Position numbers and translations under genes: made by a program
In this document: in pieces, positions 25,498 through 34,164 of the stretch
How the letters are laid out: each line of letters starts with the position of its first letter
Position numbering within the stretch: position 1 is the stretch's first letter
Notes under the pieces: generated by a model
What the model saw: the letters and a program-made list of their open reading frames with translations, nothing else
What the model was told of the DNA's origin: nothing
The model's database searches: none
Assembly (NCBI GenBank): GCA_004297775.1
Contig: SCUE01000003.1
Coordinates: 1-64,000, forward strand
Length of the DNA stretch: 64,000 nt
Source: Chloroflexota bacterium
Lineage (GTDB): Bacteria > Chloroflexota > UBA6077 > FW602-bin22
Reading direction: 5' to 3'

Positions 25498-25886
25498 TCG
25501 TCGACGACGGGCGTCTGCTGCTGATTCAGCGTGGCACGGAACCGAGCCGAGGTCGGTGGGCGCTGCCGGGTGGGATGGTCAACATTGGCGAGCCGGCGCG
25601 CGAAGCCGCCGCGCGCGAGGCACTGGAAGAAACCGGGCTTCGCGTTTCGGTGGGCGATGTGTTCTGGGTCGCCGACGGCATCACGCATGCGAGTGACGGG
25701 CGCGTTCAGTACCACACCGTGATCCTCGACTTCCTGGCGACAGTCGTCGGCGGCGACCTGGGTCACGCCGATGACGCGATGGCGCTTGGCTGGTTCAGCG
25801 CCGACGACCTAGTGGGCGTACCCCTGTCCGGTCCGATGTGGCCTCTGGTCGAGCGGCTTTTCGAGCGGCGATTCGAGCGCTGTTAG
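25449..25886 (+). CDS. Nudix hydrolase
   Basis: A 145-aa Nudix protein. The full Nudix box is readable: G-x5-E-x7-REALEETGL around residues 40-62 ('GMVNIGEP' through 'REALEETGL'), binding Mg2+ for cleavage of nucleoside diphosphate-X substrates. 'SRGRWALPGG' precedes it as usual. The substrate is not predictable. I choose GTG 25449, 49 bp inside the YfhO gene, because the first strand 'WIGVGVLIVDDGRLLL' must be included; starts further upstream give non-homologous sequence. Its stop overlaps convergent rarA by 3-4 bp. Confidence 0.87.
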   Translation: MDRSYPDRPWIGVGVLIVDDGRLLLIQRGTEPSRGRWALPGGMVNIGEPAREAAAREALEETGLRVSVGDVFWVADGITHASDGRVQYHTVILDFLATVVGGDLGHADDAMALGWFSADDLVGVPLSGPMWPLVERLFERRFERC

Positions 25887-27241
25887 TCGGCCGGCGCAGC
25901 CGGCCCGGGATTCTCCGAGCGGCTCGCGTTCAGGCGCGGCTCCTGGCCGCGCTGGCCCGGGACGTAATAGCGTCGTCCAACGAGTTGATCGGGCAAGTGC
26001 GCCTGCGTGACACGCGCGCCAGGGAAGTCGTGGGCGTATTGGTAGCCACGGCCGTACCCCATGCCGGCCATCAGTCGCGTCGGCGCGTTGCGCAGATGCA
26101 GCGGCACTGGGAGCGCGCCGGATCGACCGACCTCTTCGCGCGCGGCCTGAAACGCGGCCATCGCGGTGTTGCTTTTCGGCGCGAGCGCCAGGAAGATCGT
26201 CGCCTCGGTCAGCGGCAAGTAACCCTCGGGCATACCGATCGCATGTACCGCCTGTTGTGCCGCGACCGCGACCGTTAGCGCCTGGGGGCTGGCCAGACCG
26301 ACGTCCTCGGCCGCCGAGAGGACGAGCCGTCGGGCGATGAACATCGGATCCTCGCCCGCCTCAATCATTCGGGCCAGCCAGTAGACGGCCGCGTCAGGGT
26401 CAGATCCGCGAATCGACTTGATGAACGCCGAGACCACGTCGTAGTGCTGGTCGCCGGCCTTGTCGTACGGGAGCGCGCGCCGCTGCACGACGTCCTCGAC
26501 GATCGCCTGGTCGATGCGTCGCACGCCGGACGGATCAGGCGTCGCGGTGTCGGCCGATGCTTCAAGGGTGTTGAGCGCGGTGCGCGCGTCACCCCCGGAC
26601 AGGCGAACGATCGCCTGTTTGCCATCATCGGTCAGCACGACCTCGATCGCGCCGATCCCTCGATCCGAATCGCCAAGCGCCCGACCGATGAGATTTTCGA
26701 TGTCGCAGTCGTCGAGGGGCTCGAGCCGCGCGACGCGGCAGCGAGAAAGCAGGGCCGCGTTGACCTCGAACGACGGATTCTCGGTCGTGGCGCCGATCAA
26801 CGTGATCAAGCCGTCTTCGACGTGCGGCATAACGGCATCCTGCTGTGCCTTCGTCCAACGGTGGACCTCGTCGACGAAGAGGAGCGTGCGGCTGCCGGCG
26901 CTTCGACGAATCCGCGCGGCGTCGATCACCTTGCGTAGCTCGGGGACTCCCGCATTCACCGCGCTCATCGACTCGAATGCGGAGTGGGTGGCTCGTGCCA
27001 TGATTCGCGCCAGCGTCGTCTTGCCGCACCCGGGCGGTCCCCATAGGATCAGCGAGCCGACTCGATCGCTGGCGATGGCGCGATGCAGCGACTTGCCTTC
27101 ATCGACCAGGTGATGCTGACCGAGGAATTCGTCGAGCGTTCGTGGTCGCATGCGCGCCGCGAGTGGAGAGTCTCGGGACGGCGTTTCGTCGGCCGCGGCA
27201 AACAGCGACCGTTGAAGGCCGCCCTGTGAACTCATCATCAC
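25883..27241 (-). CDS. rarA: Replication-associated recombination protein A
   Basis: A 452-aa RarA/MgsA/WRNIP1-family AAA+ ATPase acting at stalled replication forks. 'RMRPRTLDEFLGQHHLV' begins the conserved part, Walker A is 'GPPGCGKTTLA', Walker B 'TLLFVDEVHRW', sensor 1 'LIGATTENPSFEV', with the C-terminal tetramerisation region ('AQQAVHAIGMPEGYLPL'). The reading starts at a GTG overlapping the lipB stop (GTGA), with two ATGs immediately following, so the exact first residue is ambiguous. Its place at the end of a lipoate operon is not functionally obvious. Confidence 0.93.
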   Translation of the reverse strand: MMMSSQGGLQRSLFAAADETPSRDSPLAARMRPRTLDEFLGQHHLVDEGKSLHRAIASDRVGSLILWGPPGCGKTTLARIMARATHSAFESMSAVNAGVPELRKVIDAARIRRSAGSRTLLFVDEVHRWTKAQQDAVMPHVEDGLITLIGATTENPSFEVNAALLSRCRVARLEPLDDCDIENLIGRALGDSDRGIGAIEVVLTDDGKQAIVRLSGGDARTALNTLEASADTATPDPSGVRRIDQAIVEDVVQRRALPYDKAGDQHYDVVSAFIKSIRGSDPDAAVYWLARMIEAGEDPMFIARRLVLSAAEDVGLASPQALTVAVAAQQAVHAIGMPEGYLPLTEATIFLALAPKSNTAMAAFQAAREEVGRSGALPVPLHLRNAPTRLMAGMGYGRGYQYAHDFPGARVTQAHLPDQLVGRRYYVPGQRGQEPRLNASRSENPGPAAPAD

Positions 27242-27900
27242 GCGACAGTCCTCGGTACGGTGCGTACGAAGGACATTCTGAGATGAGTGACCATTCGTTC
27301 TGTGAGCAGGTTAAGGTCAAGGGAACCGTGGTAGTGCTCTTGGAGATTCGTAACGGTGCGACCTTCAATTCCGCACGCCAGGATGCCCGCCCAGTGCTCT
27401 GGATCGGTCGCGACGTTCAACGCCACTCCGTGGCTGGTGATTCCGCTGGAAATCTTGACGCCGATCGAGGCGATCTTGGCGTGGCCGAGCCAGACTCCAG
27501 TGTGCAAATCATCGCGCTCCGCGCAGACACCGTACTTGGCCAGCAGATGAACGATTCCGTTCTCCAGCGCGCGCAGGTAAGCATGGGCATCGCCGCCGCG
27601 CTGACGGAGATCGATGATCGGGTACGCCACGATCTGGCCTGGCCCGTGGTAGGTCACGTCGCCGCCTCGATCCGTTTCGATGACCGTGATGCCAAGCCGC
27701 GCGAGTTCGGCATCGTCGATCAATATATGCCCGCGCGATCCGGAGCGGCCGATCGTGTAGGTCGCGGGATGTTCCGCGAGGACGATCGTGTCCGGCCTTG
27801 CGTCGCTCCGACGTTCAGTGACGAGACGACGCTGAAGCGCGACGCCCTCGACATAACCAATGCATCCAACATGAATGACCTCGAAGTCCGTCGCGATCAC
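27238..27900 (-). CDS. lipB: Lipoyl(octanoyl) transferase
   Basis: A 220-aa LipB, which moves octanoyl from acyl carrier protein to the lipoyl-domain lysine of target enzymes. Seen are 'GRSGSRGHILID', 'DRGGDVTYHGPGQIVAYPI' (substrate pocket), the catalytic Lys in 'GHAKIASIGVKI' and 'TSHGVALNV'. Catalytic Cys expected in the LipB C-terminal third ('GILACGIEGRTVTNL') is present. Start GTG 27900 overlaps the lipA stop. It works with lipA and the E2 gene just upstream. Confidence 0.94.
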   Translation of the reverse strand: MIATDFEVIHVGCIGYVEGVALQRRLVTERRSDARPDTIVLAEHPATYTIGRSGSRGHILIDDAELARLGITVIETDRGGDVTYHGPGQIVAYPIIDLRQRGGDAHAYLRALENGIVHLLAKYGVCAERDDLHTGVWLGHAKIASIGVKISSGITSHGVALNVATDPEHWAGILACGIEGRTVTNLQEHYHGSLDLNLLTERMVTHLRMSFVRTVPRTVA

Positions 27901-28820
27901 GGTACGCTGGCGCGGCTCTTCGCGAGTTGATCGCGCGCGTGATAGGAACTGCGAACGAGCGGTCCGGATTCGACGTGCCGAAAGCCCATCGCCAGTCCGC
28001 GCGACTTCAACAGTGCGAACTCCTCGGGTGTGTAGTAACGCTCGACCGGAACGTGCCGGGCGTCTCCGGTTGGCCGCAGGTACTGCCCAATCGTGATGAC
28101 CGCCACACCGGCGTCTCGGAGATCCTGAAGCGTCTCGACCAATTCCTCGAACGCCTCGCCGAGGCCGACCATCACGCCGGACTTCGTGATCGTGGCACCC
28201 ATCGCGCGAGCGTCACGGAGAAGGCGCAGGGCACTGTCGTAGTCGCTGCGGGGCCGCGCGGCCGGGTGGATGCGCCGCACCGTCTCGATGTTGTGATTCA
28301 AGACGTCCGGCTGAGCGTCGATGACGGTCCGTAGTGACGCAGAGTCAAAACCGAAATCGGGGACCAGCACCTCGATGTCGCACGAGGGGATTCTGTTTCG
28401 CACGCGGCGGATCGTCGCGGCGAAAACTGCCGCCCCTCCATCGGCGACATCGTCTCGCGTGACCGACGTGATGACGACATGGCGAAGGTCCAGGTGCGCG
28501 ACCGCCTGGGCGACCCGGTCGGGCTCGCCCCAGTCGAGAACGCCCTCGGGGTGTCCGGTGTCGATCGCGCAATACCCGCATCGGCGGGTGCACTTATCGC
28601 CCAGAATGAGAAATGTCGCGGTCCGCGCATCCCAGCACTCGCGCTGATTCGGACAACGCGCCTCTTCGCAGACCGTGTGCAGAGTCAGGCCGCGCATCAG
28701 GCTCTGAACGTCGCGGAAATTCGGTCCATCGTGGAACGGCACGCGAATCCACGCCGGGCGCCCATCGGCCATCTCGGCACGGTCGGCGACGGCGTGCCGG
28801 AGGGCAGTACGTTCGCTCAC
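27897..28820 (-). CDS. lipA: Lipoyl synthase
   Basis: A 307-aa radical SAM enzyme that inserts two sulfurs into the octanoyl chain. The radical SAM cluster is 'CTRRCGYC' (CxxxCxxC) and the auxiliary cluster 'CEEARCPNQRECW' (Cx4Cx5C) lies upstream, the signature order of LipA; 'VLNHNIETV' and 'KSGVMVGLGE' follow. GTG 28820 overlaps the E2 stop (GTGA); the longer frame (28925) is an artefact within the E2 gene. Confidence 0.95.
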   Translation of the reverse strand: MSERTALRHAVADRAEMADGRPAWIRVPFHDGPNFRDVQSLMRGLTLHTVCEEARCPNQRECWDARTATFLILGDKCTRRCGYCAIDTGHPEGVLDWGEPDRVAQAVAHLDLRHVVITSVTRDDVADGGAAVFAATIRRVRNRIPSCDIEVLVPDFGFDSASLRTVIDAQPDVLNHNIETVRRIHPAARPRSDYDSALRLLRDARAMGATITKSGVMVGLGEAFEELVETLQDLRDAGVAVITIGQYLRPTGDARHVPVERYYTPEEFALLKSRGLAMGFRHVESGPLVRSSYHARDQLAKSRASVP

Positions 28821-30100
28821 TGGAGCGTCGTTTCTGGCCCGTACGCTTCGAGCCGCTTCTTGAGTGCCTGCATGAACCGGCCAGCCTGTAGCCCATCGAG
28901 GATTCGGTGATCGAACGTGAGGCACGACCCCATCATCGAGCGAATCGCGATCGATTCGCCATCGGGACCGCCGATCACGACCGGGCGTCGCGCGACGGCC
29001 TCCATCGTGAGAATCGCGGCCTGCCCCTCGTTGATGATGGGCTGGGAGGAGATCGCCCCGAAGGCGCCGGTGTTGTTCAGAGTGAAGGTGCCGCCCCGCA
29101 CGTCATCCGGCGCGAGCGCCTTCGACCGAGCGCGTGTCGCGAGCGAACGTATCGCGCGCGCCATCCCCGCAATGCTTAGGCCATCGGCACCGCGAATCAC
29201 TGGCACGATCAGTCCATCGTCGAGGCCGACCGCGATTCCGAGATTGATCTCGGCGCGCGCCCGAATCCCGGGACGTCCGTTCGACTCTTCATAGCGCGCG
29301 TTCAAGATCGGGAACTCGCGCAGGCATGCCGCCGCCGCCGCGCCCATGAATGGCGCGTAGGTCAGCTCGAATCCCTCTCGCTCGCGGAAGCCGGCCTGGC
29401 CGCGCTCGCGCAGTCGCGCAATGCCAGTCACGTCGATCTCGTAGCAGATCGTGACCCGCGGCACGGTTGTGGCACTTCGCGTCATGTGCTCGGCGATTGC
29501 CCGTCGCATCGGCGTCAACGCCGCCCAGTCGGCCAACTTTGTACCCTCGGCGACGGCAACCGGAGGCGGCTCGGCTGCCTGAGGAACCGCCGGAATTGTC
29601 GGGGATTGCGTTCGCGCCGCGATCGCCGCCTCAACGTCTTCACGCGTGACGCGACCTCCGAGTCCGGTGCCCGCGATCGCGGCGAGATCGATGCCGTGCT
29701 CGCGCGCCAATCGTCGGACGAGCGGACTCGTGCGCGCCGCGGCGTCGTCGACTTCCGTCGCCGCATTGGCGGGCGGCGCCGCGACGACAGCCGACGGCTG
29801 CGACATGGTCGGTGAATCTGGCTCGGCGCGAGCCGCGCGCACCCTCAGCGCGCCCGCGCCTTGTTCGCCATCGAGGACCGCGAGAACCGCGCCGGTCTTT
29901 GCACTCTGGCCCTCGTCGACGACAATCGAGGTCAGCAGACCGGCCGCCGGCGACGGCACCTCGACATTCACCTTGTCGGTGATGATCTCGACGAGCGGCT
30001 CGTCCTTCTCGACCCGATCGCCGATAGCCTTGAGCCACCGTCCGATCGTGCCTTCTTCAACCGATTCGCCGAGACGCGGCATCGTGATCGTGACTGACAC
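28817..30100 (-). CDS. 2-oxo acid dehydrogenase E2 (dihydrolipoyl acyltransferase)
   Basis: A 427-aa E2 core subunit. Residues 1-75 are a lipoyl domain with the modified Lys in 'EIITDKVNVEVP', residues ~125-160 an E3/E1-binding domain ('SPLVRRLAREHGIDLAAI' and 'GRVTREDV'), and the C-terminal ~230 residues the catalytic acyltransferase with 'HRILDG' (HxxxDG). The domain layout fits pyruvate, 2-oxoglutarate or branched-chain complexes; the TDKVN lipoyl motif is commonest in branched-chain E2. E1 and E3 genes are not in the window. GTG 30100 has AGGGGG 6 nt upstream. lipA and lipB follow with overlaps. Confidence 0.9.
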   Translation of the reverse strand: MSVTITMPRLGESVEEGTIGRWLKAIGDRVEKDEPLVEIITDKVNVEVPSPAAGLLTSIVVDEGQSAKTGAVLAVLDGEQGAGALRVRAARAEPDSPTMSQPSAVVAAPPANAATEVDDAAARTSPLVRRLAREHGIDLAAIAGTGLGGRVTREDVEAAIAARTQSPTIPAVPQAAEPPPVAVAEGTKLADWAALTPMRRAIAEHMTRSATTVPRVTICYEIDVTGIARLRERGQAGFREREGFELTYAPFMGAAAAACLREFPILNARYEESNGRPGIRARAEINLGIAVGLDDGLIVPVIRGADGLSIAGMARAIRSLATRARSKALAPDDVRGGTFTLNNTGAFGAISSQPIINEGQAAILTMEAVARRPVVIGGPDGESIAIRSMMGSCLTFDHRILDGLQAGRFMQALKKRLEAYGPETTLQ

Positions 30101-30115
30101 GTCGTTCCCCCTGAA

Positions 30116-31486
30116 CTATCGGCCTTCGATGATTGCAATCGCGCGATCCATTTGTGGATCGCGACCCTCCGCCAGGTCGTCGAGCGAGATGTCGACGGTG
30201 ATGTGCGGCTGGACGCCAACCTTATTGAGTTCCGCGGATCGAATGCCCGTCACCACACGGGTGGTTGCGATCTCGATCGCCGTTCCGTCGGCGAGTGGAA
30301 AAACCTGACCAGTCGATACACAGCCGGCCGTGCGCGCGCCGACCGCGATGGCCAGGCGATGCTCCTTCAGAGCCGACGCCAGGATTTCCGCGCCGGATGC
30401 GGTGCCGTTGTTCGTCAAGACAACCAATGGTCGGTCGCGAAGCCAATACGAGCCGTCCGCCCGAAAAGTCACAGTCTTTCCATCGCGTGCGATCGACTGA
30501 AACAGCGCGCCATCGCGAATGAATCGGCTGGTTGCGCGCGTAATGACATCGAGTTGGCCGCCGCCATTGTCGCGGAGATCGAGTATGACCGCGCGGGCAC
30601 CCTGGCGGTCGAGGTCGGCCAGCGCCCGATCCAGTCGATCGATCAGGGCTTCGGTGAAGCCGTACACGTGCACGTATCCGATTGTCGCCGTCACCATCCT
30701 GCTCTCGACGCTCGGCGCAACGATCTGGCCGCGGGTCAGCGTCACGTCGAATGGACTGGACTGGCCCGGTCGGGCGATCGTCAACCGGACGGTCGAACCT
30801 TCTGGTCCACGCACGCGCGCGACGACGTGGTCGATGCCAAGCTCCGTCAGCGGCTCGCCGTCGACCGCGATCAGACTGTCGCCACGCCGGAGACCCGCCT
30901 GGGCGGCCGGTCCATCGGCAAATACCTCGATGACGGCGTACCGATTGTCGGCCGTGCGGCGCACCAAGACTCCGACCCCGCCGAATCGCGCGTTCCCGGC
31001 CAGTCGGCGCGTCTGCTCGCGGACTTGCAGCGCGGAGAGGAAACCGGTGTGGCAATCGTCGAGACTGGCGGCGGCTTCGCCAATCATCCTATGAGCGAGC
31101 CAGGACGGGTCGATCTTCGACGCGTATCGGCCGGCGATCTGTCGGTAGCGCGCCCGGCTCGACTGTGCCGTTTCCGCGAGTGCCCCACCCACCGGAGGAA
31201 CGTCGAAGTCGCGCGCGAGAACTCCAGCCTGTGCCAGCGCAAGCCACGCTCCGCGTTGCCCAGCCGCGAAGAGCTGGGTCGATTCGACGCCGGAGGCGTA
31301 GTTCTCGGTCAGGAGCGCAATTGCCTGGCCATAGGTCTGCGCGCCGATCGCGATGGGATCAACCGGCCGGTCGGCCATCGACTGATCGACCGGGGCTTCC
31401 ATAGTGTCGAGAGAATCGCAAGCCGTCAGCGCCAGTGCCAGCGCCAACCCCGCGATCAAGCGTCGGGCGGCGCGCGCCTCGGTCAC
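30116..31486 (-). CDS. S41-family protease-like lipoprotein with PDZ domain (catalytic Lys replaced)
   Basis: 456 aa. A lipobox 'LALTAC' at ~20-25 predicts an exported lipoprotein. A PDZ domain lies at ~165-240 ('GDSLIAVDGEPL') and the C-terminal S41 core at ~250-440. The nucleophile Ser sits in 'NNGTASGAEI', but the residue 25 positions later, where CtpA-type enzymes have the general-base Lys, is Cys ('GARTAGCVS'). So it is either an S41 subtype with another base or inactive. It lies between the E2 gene and the spermidine-synthase-like gene, 1-15 bp apart, in one minus-strand operon. Confidence 0.82.
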   Translation of the reverse strand: MTEARAARRLIAGLALALALTACDSLDTMEAPVDQSMADRPVDPIAIGAQTYGQAIALLTENYASGVESTQLFAAGQRGAWLALAQAGVLARDFDVPPVGGALAETAQSSRARYRQIAGRYASKIDPSWLAHRMIGEAAASLDDCHTGFLSALQVREQTRRLAGNARFGGVGVLVRRTADNRYAVIEVFADGPAAQAGLRRGDSLIAVDGEPLTELGIDHVVARVRGPEGSTVRLTIARPGQSSPFDVTLTRGQIVAPSVESRMVTATIGYVHVYGFTEALIDRLDRALADLDRQGARAVILDLRDNGGGQLDVITRATSRFIRDGALFQSIARDGKTVTFRADGSYWLRDRPLVVLTNNGTASGAEILASALKEHRLAIAVGARTAGCVSTGQVFPLADGTAIEIATTRVVTGIRSAELNKVGVQPHITVDISLDDLAEGRDPQMDRAIAIIEGR

Positions 31487-31487
31487 G

Positions 31488-33017
31488 TCAAAAGCCTCGC
31501 TCCACGAACAGGCGCGCGAGAAGGTTGTCGACCGGGGCGTAGTCGTCGGTCAGTGCGAACTGGCGGCCGCTGTTCAAGTAATCGCGGAGCGACTCGTCGT
31601 CGAGAACCGCCGTGAACTTCGCGCGAGTCGTCATCAACCCTTCAAACTGCATGAATGCGTCGATGTCAAGCTTCTTCGGTGACGCCAACGCGACGTAGGT
31701 ACTCGGTCCGCGACCTTCCCAGGCGCGCCCCAGAGCAAACAGGTAGACGTGTTCGAAAACATCTCCGAGCGTCCGGAGATACGCGCGGAGGAATTCCCCG
31801 GAATGGTAGTTGTCGATGATGTTGGTCATCAGGATTCCATCATCGCGCATCGATTCGCGGACCATTCGATCGAACTCGCGTGTCGTCAGGTGGTATGGGA
31901 CCGATAGATCGTTGAACGCGTCGCCGTAGACGAGATCGTACCGATCGCGCGGCCGGTTCTCGATGAACCACAGGCGAGCATCCTGATTAATTGTGCGAAC
32001 CCGCGATTCAAGCGGGAGCGCGAGGAAGTCGTGCGCTGCCCGTGTCACGGCCGGGTCCACCTCGAGAACATCGATGTCGGCAAATGGATATACTGCGCCG
32101 ATGTACCTCGGGAACGTATATCCACCGCCGCCGATCGACAGTGTCGAGAAGCGCGGCTTGTCGCGAACGTGCCATTCCGTGATTTCGTTGTAGACGCGCT
32201 CATAGCCGTAGCCGATGAATTTCGGGTCATCGAGCGACACGTAGCTGTGGACGAGGTGATCGAGCACCATCGATTTCACGTCGACGCCATCGATCTTGGC
32301 CGAACTAATCCGAATGCAGTAATAGCTCGATTCCACCACGCACGGCGCCGCGAACGTCGCGCGATAGCTGTAGAAGACTCCGACGCCCGCGACCACAAGC
32401 GCGATGACCGTGGCGCGCGGGATTCCGCGCCAGAACTGACCGATCACGATACCAACCACGATCAGGATTGCCGCCACGGTCCAGACGATCGACCGCGTTC
32501 CCATCGCCTCAATGAGAAAGAAGCCGGTCACGAACGTCCCGACGATCGAGCCAACCGTTGACACGGCGTAGATCAGTCCAACGGTGCTGCCGGTCCGCGC
32601 GAGATCGACCAGGGACAACTTGATGACGACCGGCGAAATCGTGCCGAGCACGAACGTCGGCAGGAAGAAGATGCCGGCCGTGTAGATAACGATCCGACCC
32701 ATCAGAGGGATCTCGCGGCTTACGTCGAGATTCACGAAGAGATTGGTTGCGGCCAGAATCCCCAGCGACAAGATGCCGGATACGATGAAGAGCGCCCCGA
32801 GCAACACGTTCGACGCCGACCGGTCCGCGAGCCAACCGCCAGTGAAATTGCCCAGCGAAATTCCGGCCAATACGACTCCGATAATGCTCGTCCACGTATA
32901 GAGCGAGACGCCGATGTACGGCGCCATGATCCGACCTGCAATCAACTCGATGACGAGTGTGCAGAAACTCGCGATGAAGACGATTGTGCAGGCGACCCAG
33001 GGGTTCGATACGCGCAT
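31488..33017 (-). CDS. Fused membrane domain / spermidine-synthase-like protein
   Basis: 509 aa. The N-terminal ~210 residues carry six to seven transmembrane helices ('FCTLVIELIAGRIMAPYIGV' is the typical opening), and the C-terminal ~290 residues are a class-I methyltransferase-fold domain like spermidine synthase ('LSIGGGGYTFPRYIGAVYP', 'IDVLEVDPAV', 'DLVYGDAFNDLSVPYH'). Such fusions are widespread, but their reaction is unproven; aminopropyl transfer outside the cytosol is doubtful. ATG 33017 is chosen at the conserved start with AAGGA 11 nt upstream. It heads the operon running to rarA. Confidence 0.8.
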   Translation of the reverse strand: MRVSNPWVACTIVFIASFCTLVIELIAGRIMAPYIGVSLYTWTSIIGVVLAGISLGNFTGGWLADRSASNVLLGALFIVSGILSLGILAATNLFVNLDVSREIPLMGRIVIYTAGIFFLPTFVLGTISPVVIKLSLVDLARTGSTVGLIYAVSTVGSIVGTFVTGFFLIEAMGTRSIVWTVAAILIVVGIVIGQFWRGIPRATVIALVVAGVGVFYSYRATFAAPCVVESSYYCIRISSAKIDGVDVKSMVLDHLVHSYVSLDDPKFIGYGYERVYNEITEWHVRDKPRFSTLSIGGGGYTFPRYIGAVYPFADIDVLEVDPAVTRAAHDFLALPLESRVRTINQDARLWFIENRPRDRYDLVYGDAFNDLSVPYHLTTREFDRMVRESMRDDGILMTNIIDNYHSGEFLRAYLRTLGDVFEHVYLFALGRAWEGRGPSTYVALASPKKLDIDAFMQFEGLMTTRAKFTAVLDDESLRDYLNSGRQFALTDDYAPVDNLLARLFVERGF

Positions 33018-33054
33018 GGCGACGCCATTCCTTGCGGCGGATTCCGGAACGCGC

Positions 33055-33084
33055 ATTCTACGGGCGCTGAACGACCCAGGGCAA
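33055..33084 (-). promoter_or_regulatory. Promoter of the spermidine-synthase-like operon
   Basis: On the minus strand TTGCCC (33084-33079) is followed after 18 nt by TAGAAT (33060-33055), giving a start near 33048 and a ~30-nt leader with AAGGA. It probably drives the genes from 33017 down to rarA. Confidence 0.45.
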
Positions 33085-33138
33085 TTCACCCGTTCGCCGT
33101 GAGACGCCGCGCGGGTCCGCTTGGGAATGCAGTCCTGG

Positions 33139-34164
33139 TTAGGGACGTACCACGGCTTTGACGATCTCACGGCGCGCCATCCGGTTCAGGAGTCCCGGTA
33201 CATCGTCGAGCCGTCCCTCTGCGCCGAGAATCGGCCCGATTCGGACGCGCCCGGATTGCATTAGCGCGAGCGAGCGCTCGATCGCCGATGGCGTGTGATG
33301 AAACACGCCGCGAATCGTCAATGCGTCATAATGAATGCGACCGGTGTCTAACGCGGCTCGGGTGCCGCCCGGACAGCCGCCGAACATCACGATCGTGCCG
33401 CCGCGCCGCGCCAGGCGGGGCGCTTGTTCCCACACGTCGACCTGCCCGGTCGCCTCGATGACGGCGTCGGCGCCGCGACCGTTGGTGACTCGACGGACTG
33501 ATTCCTCGGCCTCGTCGATCGATGACGCAGTGACATCCGCGCCGAGCGTCTTCGCCATCGCCAGTCGATCTCGCGAACGTCCGACTGCCACGATCACGGC
33601 CGCGCCACTCGACCGCAACACCTGGACGAACATCAGGCCGATCGCACCGGTTGCGCCAAGAACCACGACCGTGTCCCCGGGCTCAATCGCGGCGCCATCG
33701 ATTCCCGCCACGACGCACCCGAGCGGCTCGATCGCGGCCGCGCTCGCGTCGTCGAGCGCGTCGGGAATCGCGTGAGTGTTTCGTTCGACGATCGGCGCCG
33801 GCACGATCGCGCGTTCCGCGAACGCGCCCCAGTTCAAGTGTCGATCCAGCTGTTCGCACAGGTTGGTCTGGCCTCGCTTGCAGAAGAAACAGGCCGCGCA
33901 CGGCGCGGAGTTCGCCGCGGTCACCCGGTCGCCAACGCGAAACTTCGTGACGCCCTCGCCGACGACCGCGACCCGTCCCGCCATCTCGTGGCCGAAGGGC
34001 ATCGGAGGCCGAAACAACCGATGGCCGCGCAGAAACGCCTTCAGGTCGGTGCCACACGTCAGCGCGGCCGTGACGTCGATGACGATTTCGCCACGCGCCG
34101 GCATCGGTTCGGCGATATCTCGGACGCTCAGTCGTCCGGGTGCTTCGAAGAAAACGGCTCGCAC
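33139..34164 (-). CDS. Zinc-dependent medium-chain alcohol dehydrogenase
   Basis: A 341-aa MDR-superfamily dehydrogenase. Catalytic zinc ligands are Cys in 'LTCGTDLKAF' and the His-Glu in 'FGHEMAG'; structural zinc Cys residues are in 'CAACFFCKRGQTNLC'. The Rossmann domain 'VVLGATGAIGLMFVQVL' lies near residue 170. It resembles sorbitol/threonine dehydrogenase-type members; the substrate cannot be set. Its GTG directly abuts the TAG stop of the upstream paralogue (0 bp), so the two are co-transcribed. Confidence 0.85.
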   Translation of the reverse strand: MRAVFFEAPGRLSVRDIAEPMPARGEIVIDVTAALTCGTDLKAFLRGHRLFRPPMPFGHEMAGRVAVVGEGVTKFRVGDRVTAANSAPCAACFFCKRGQTNLCEQLDRHLNWGAFAERAIVPAPIVERNTHAIPDALDDASAAAIEPLGCVVAGIDGAAIEPGDTVVVLGATGAIGLMFVQVLRSSGAAVIVAVGRSRDRLAMAKTLGADVTASSIDEAEESVRRVTNGRGADAVIEATGQVDVWEQAPRLARRGGTIVMFGGCPGGTRAALDTGRIHYDALTIRGVFHHTPSAIERSLALMQSGRVRIGPILGAEGRLDDVPGLLNRMARREIVKAVVRP

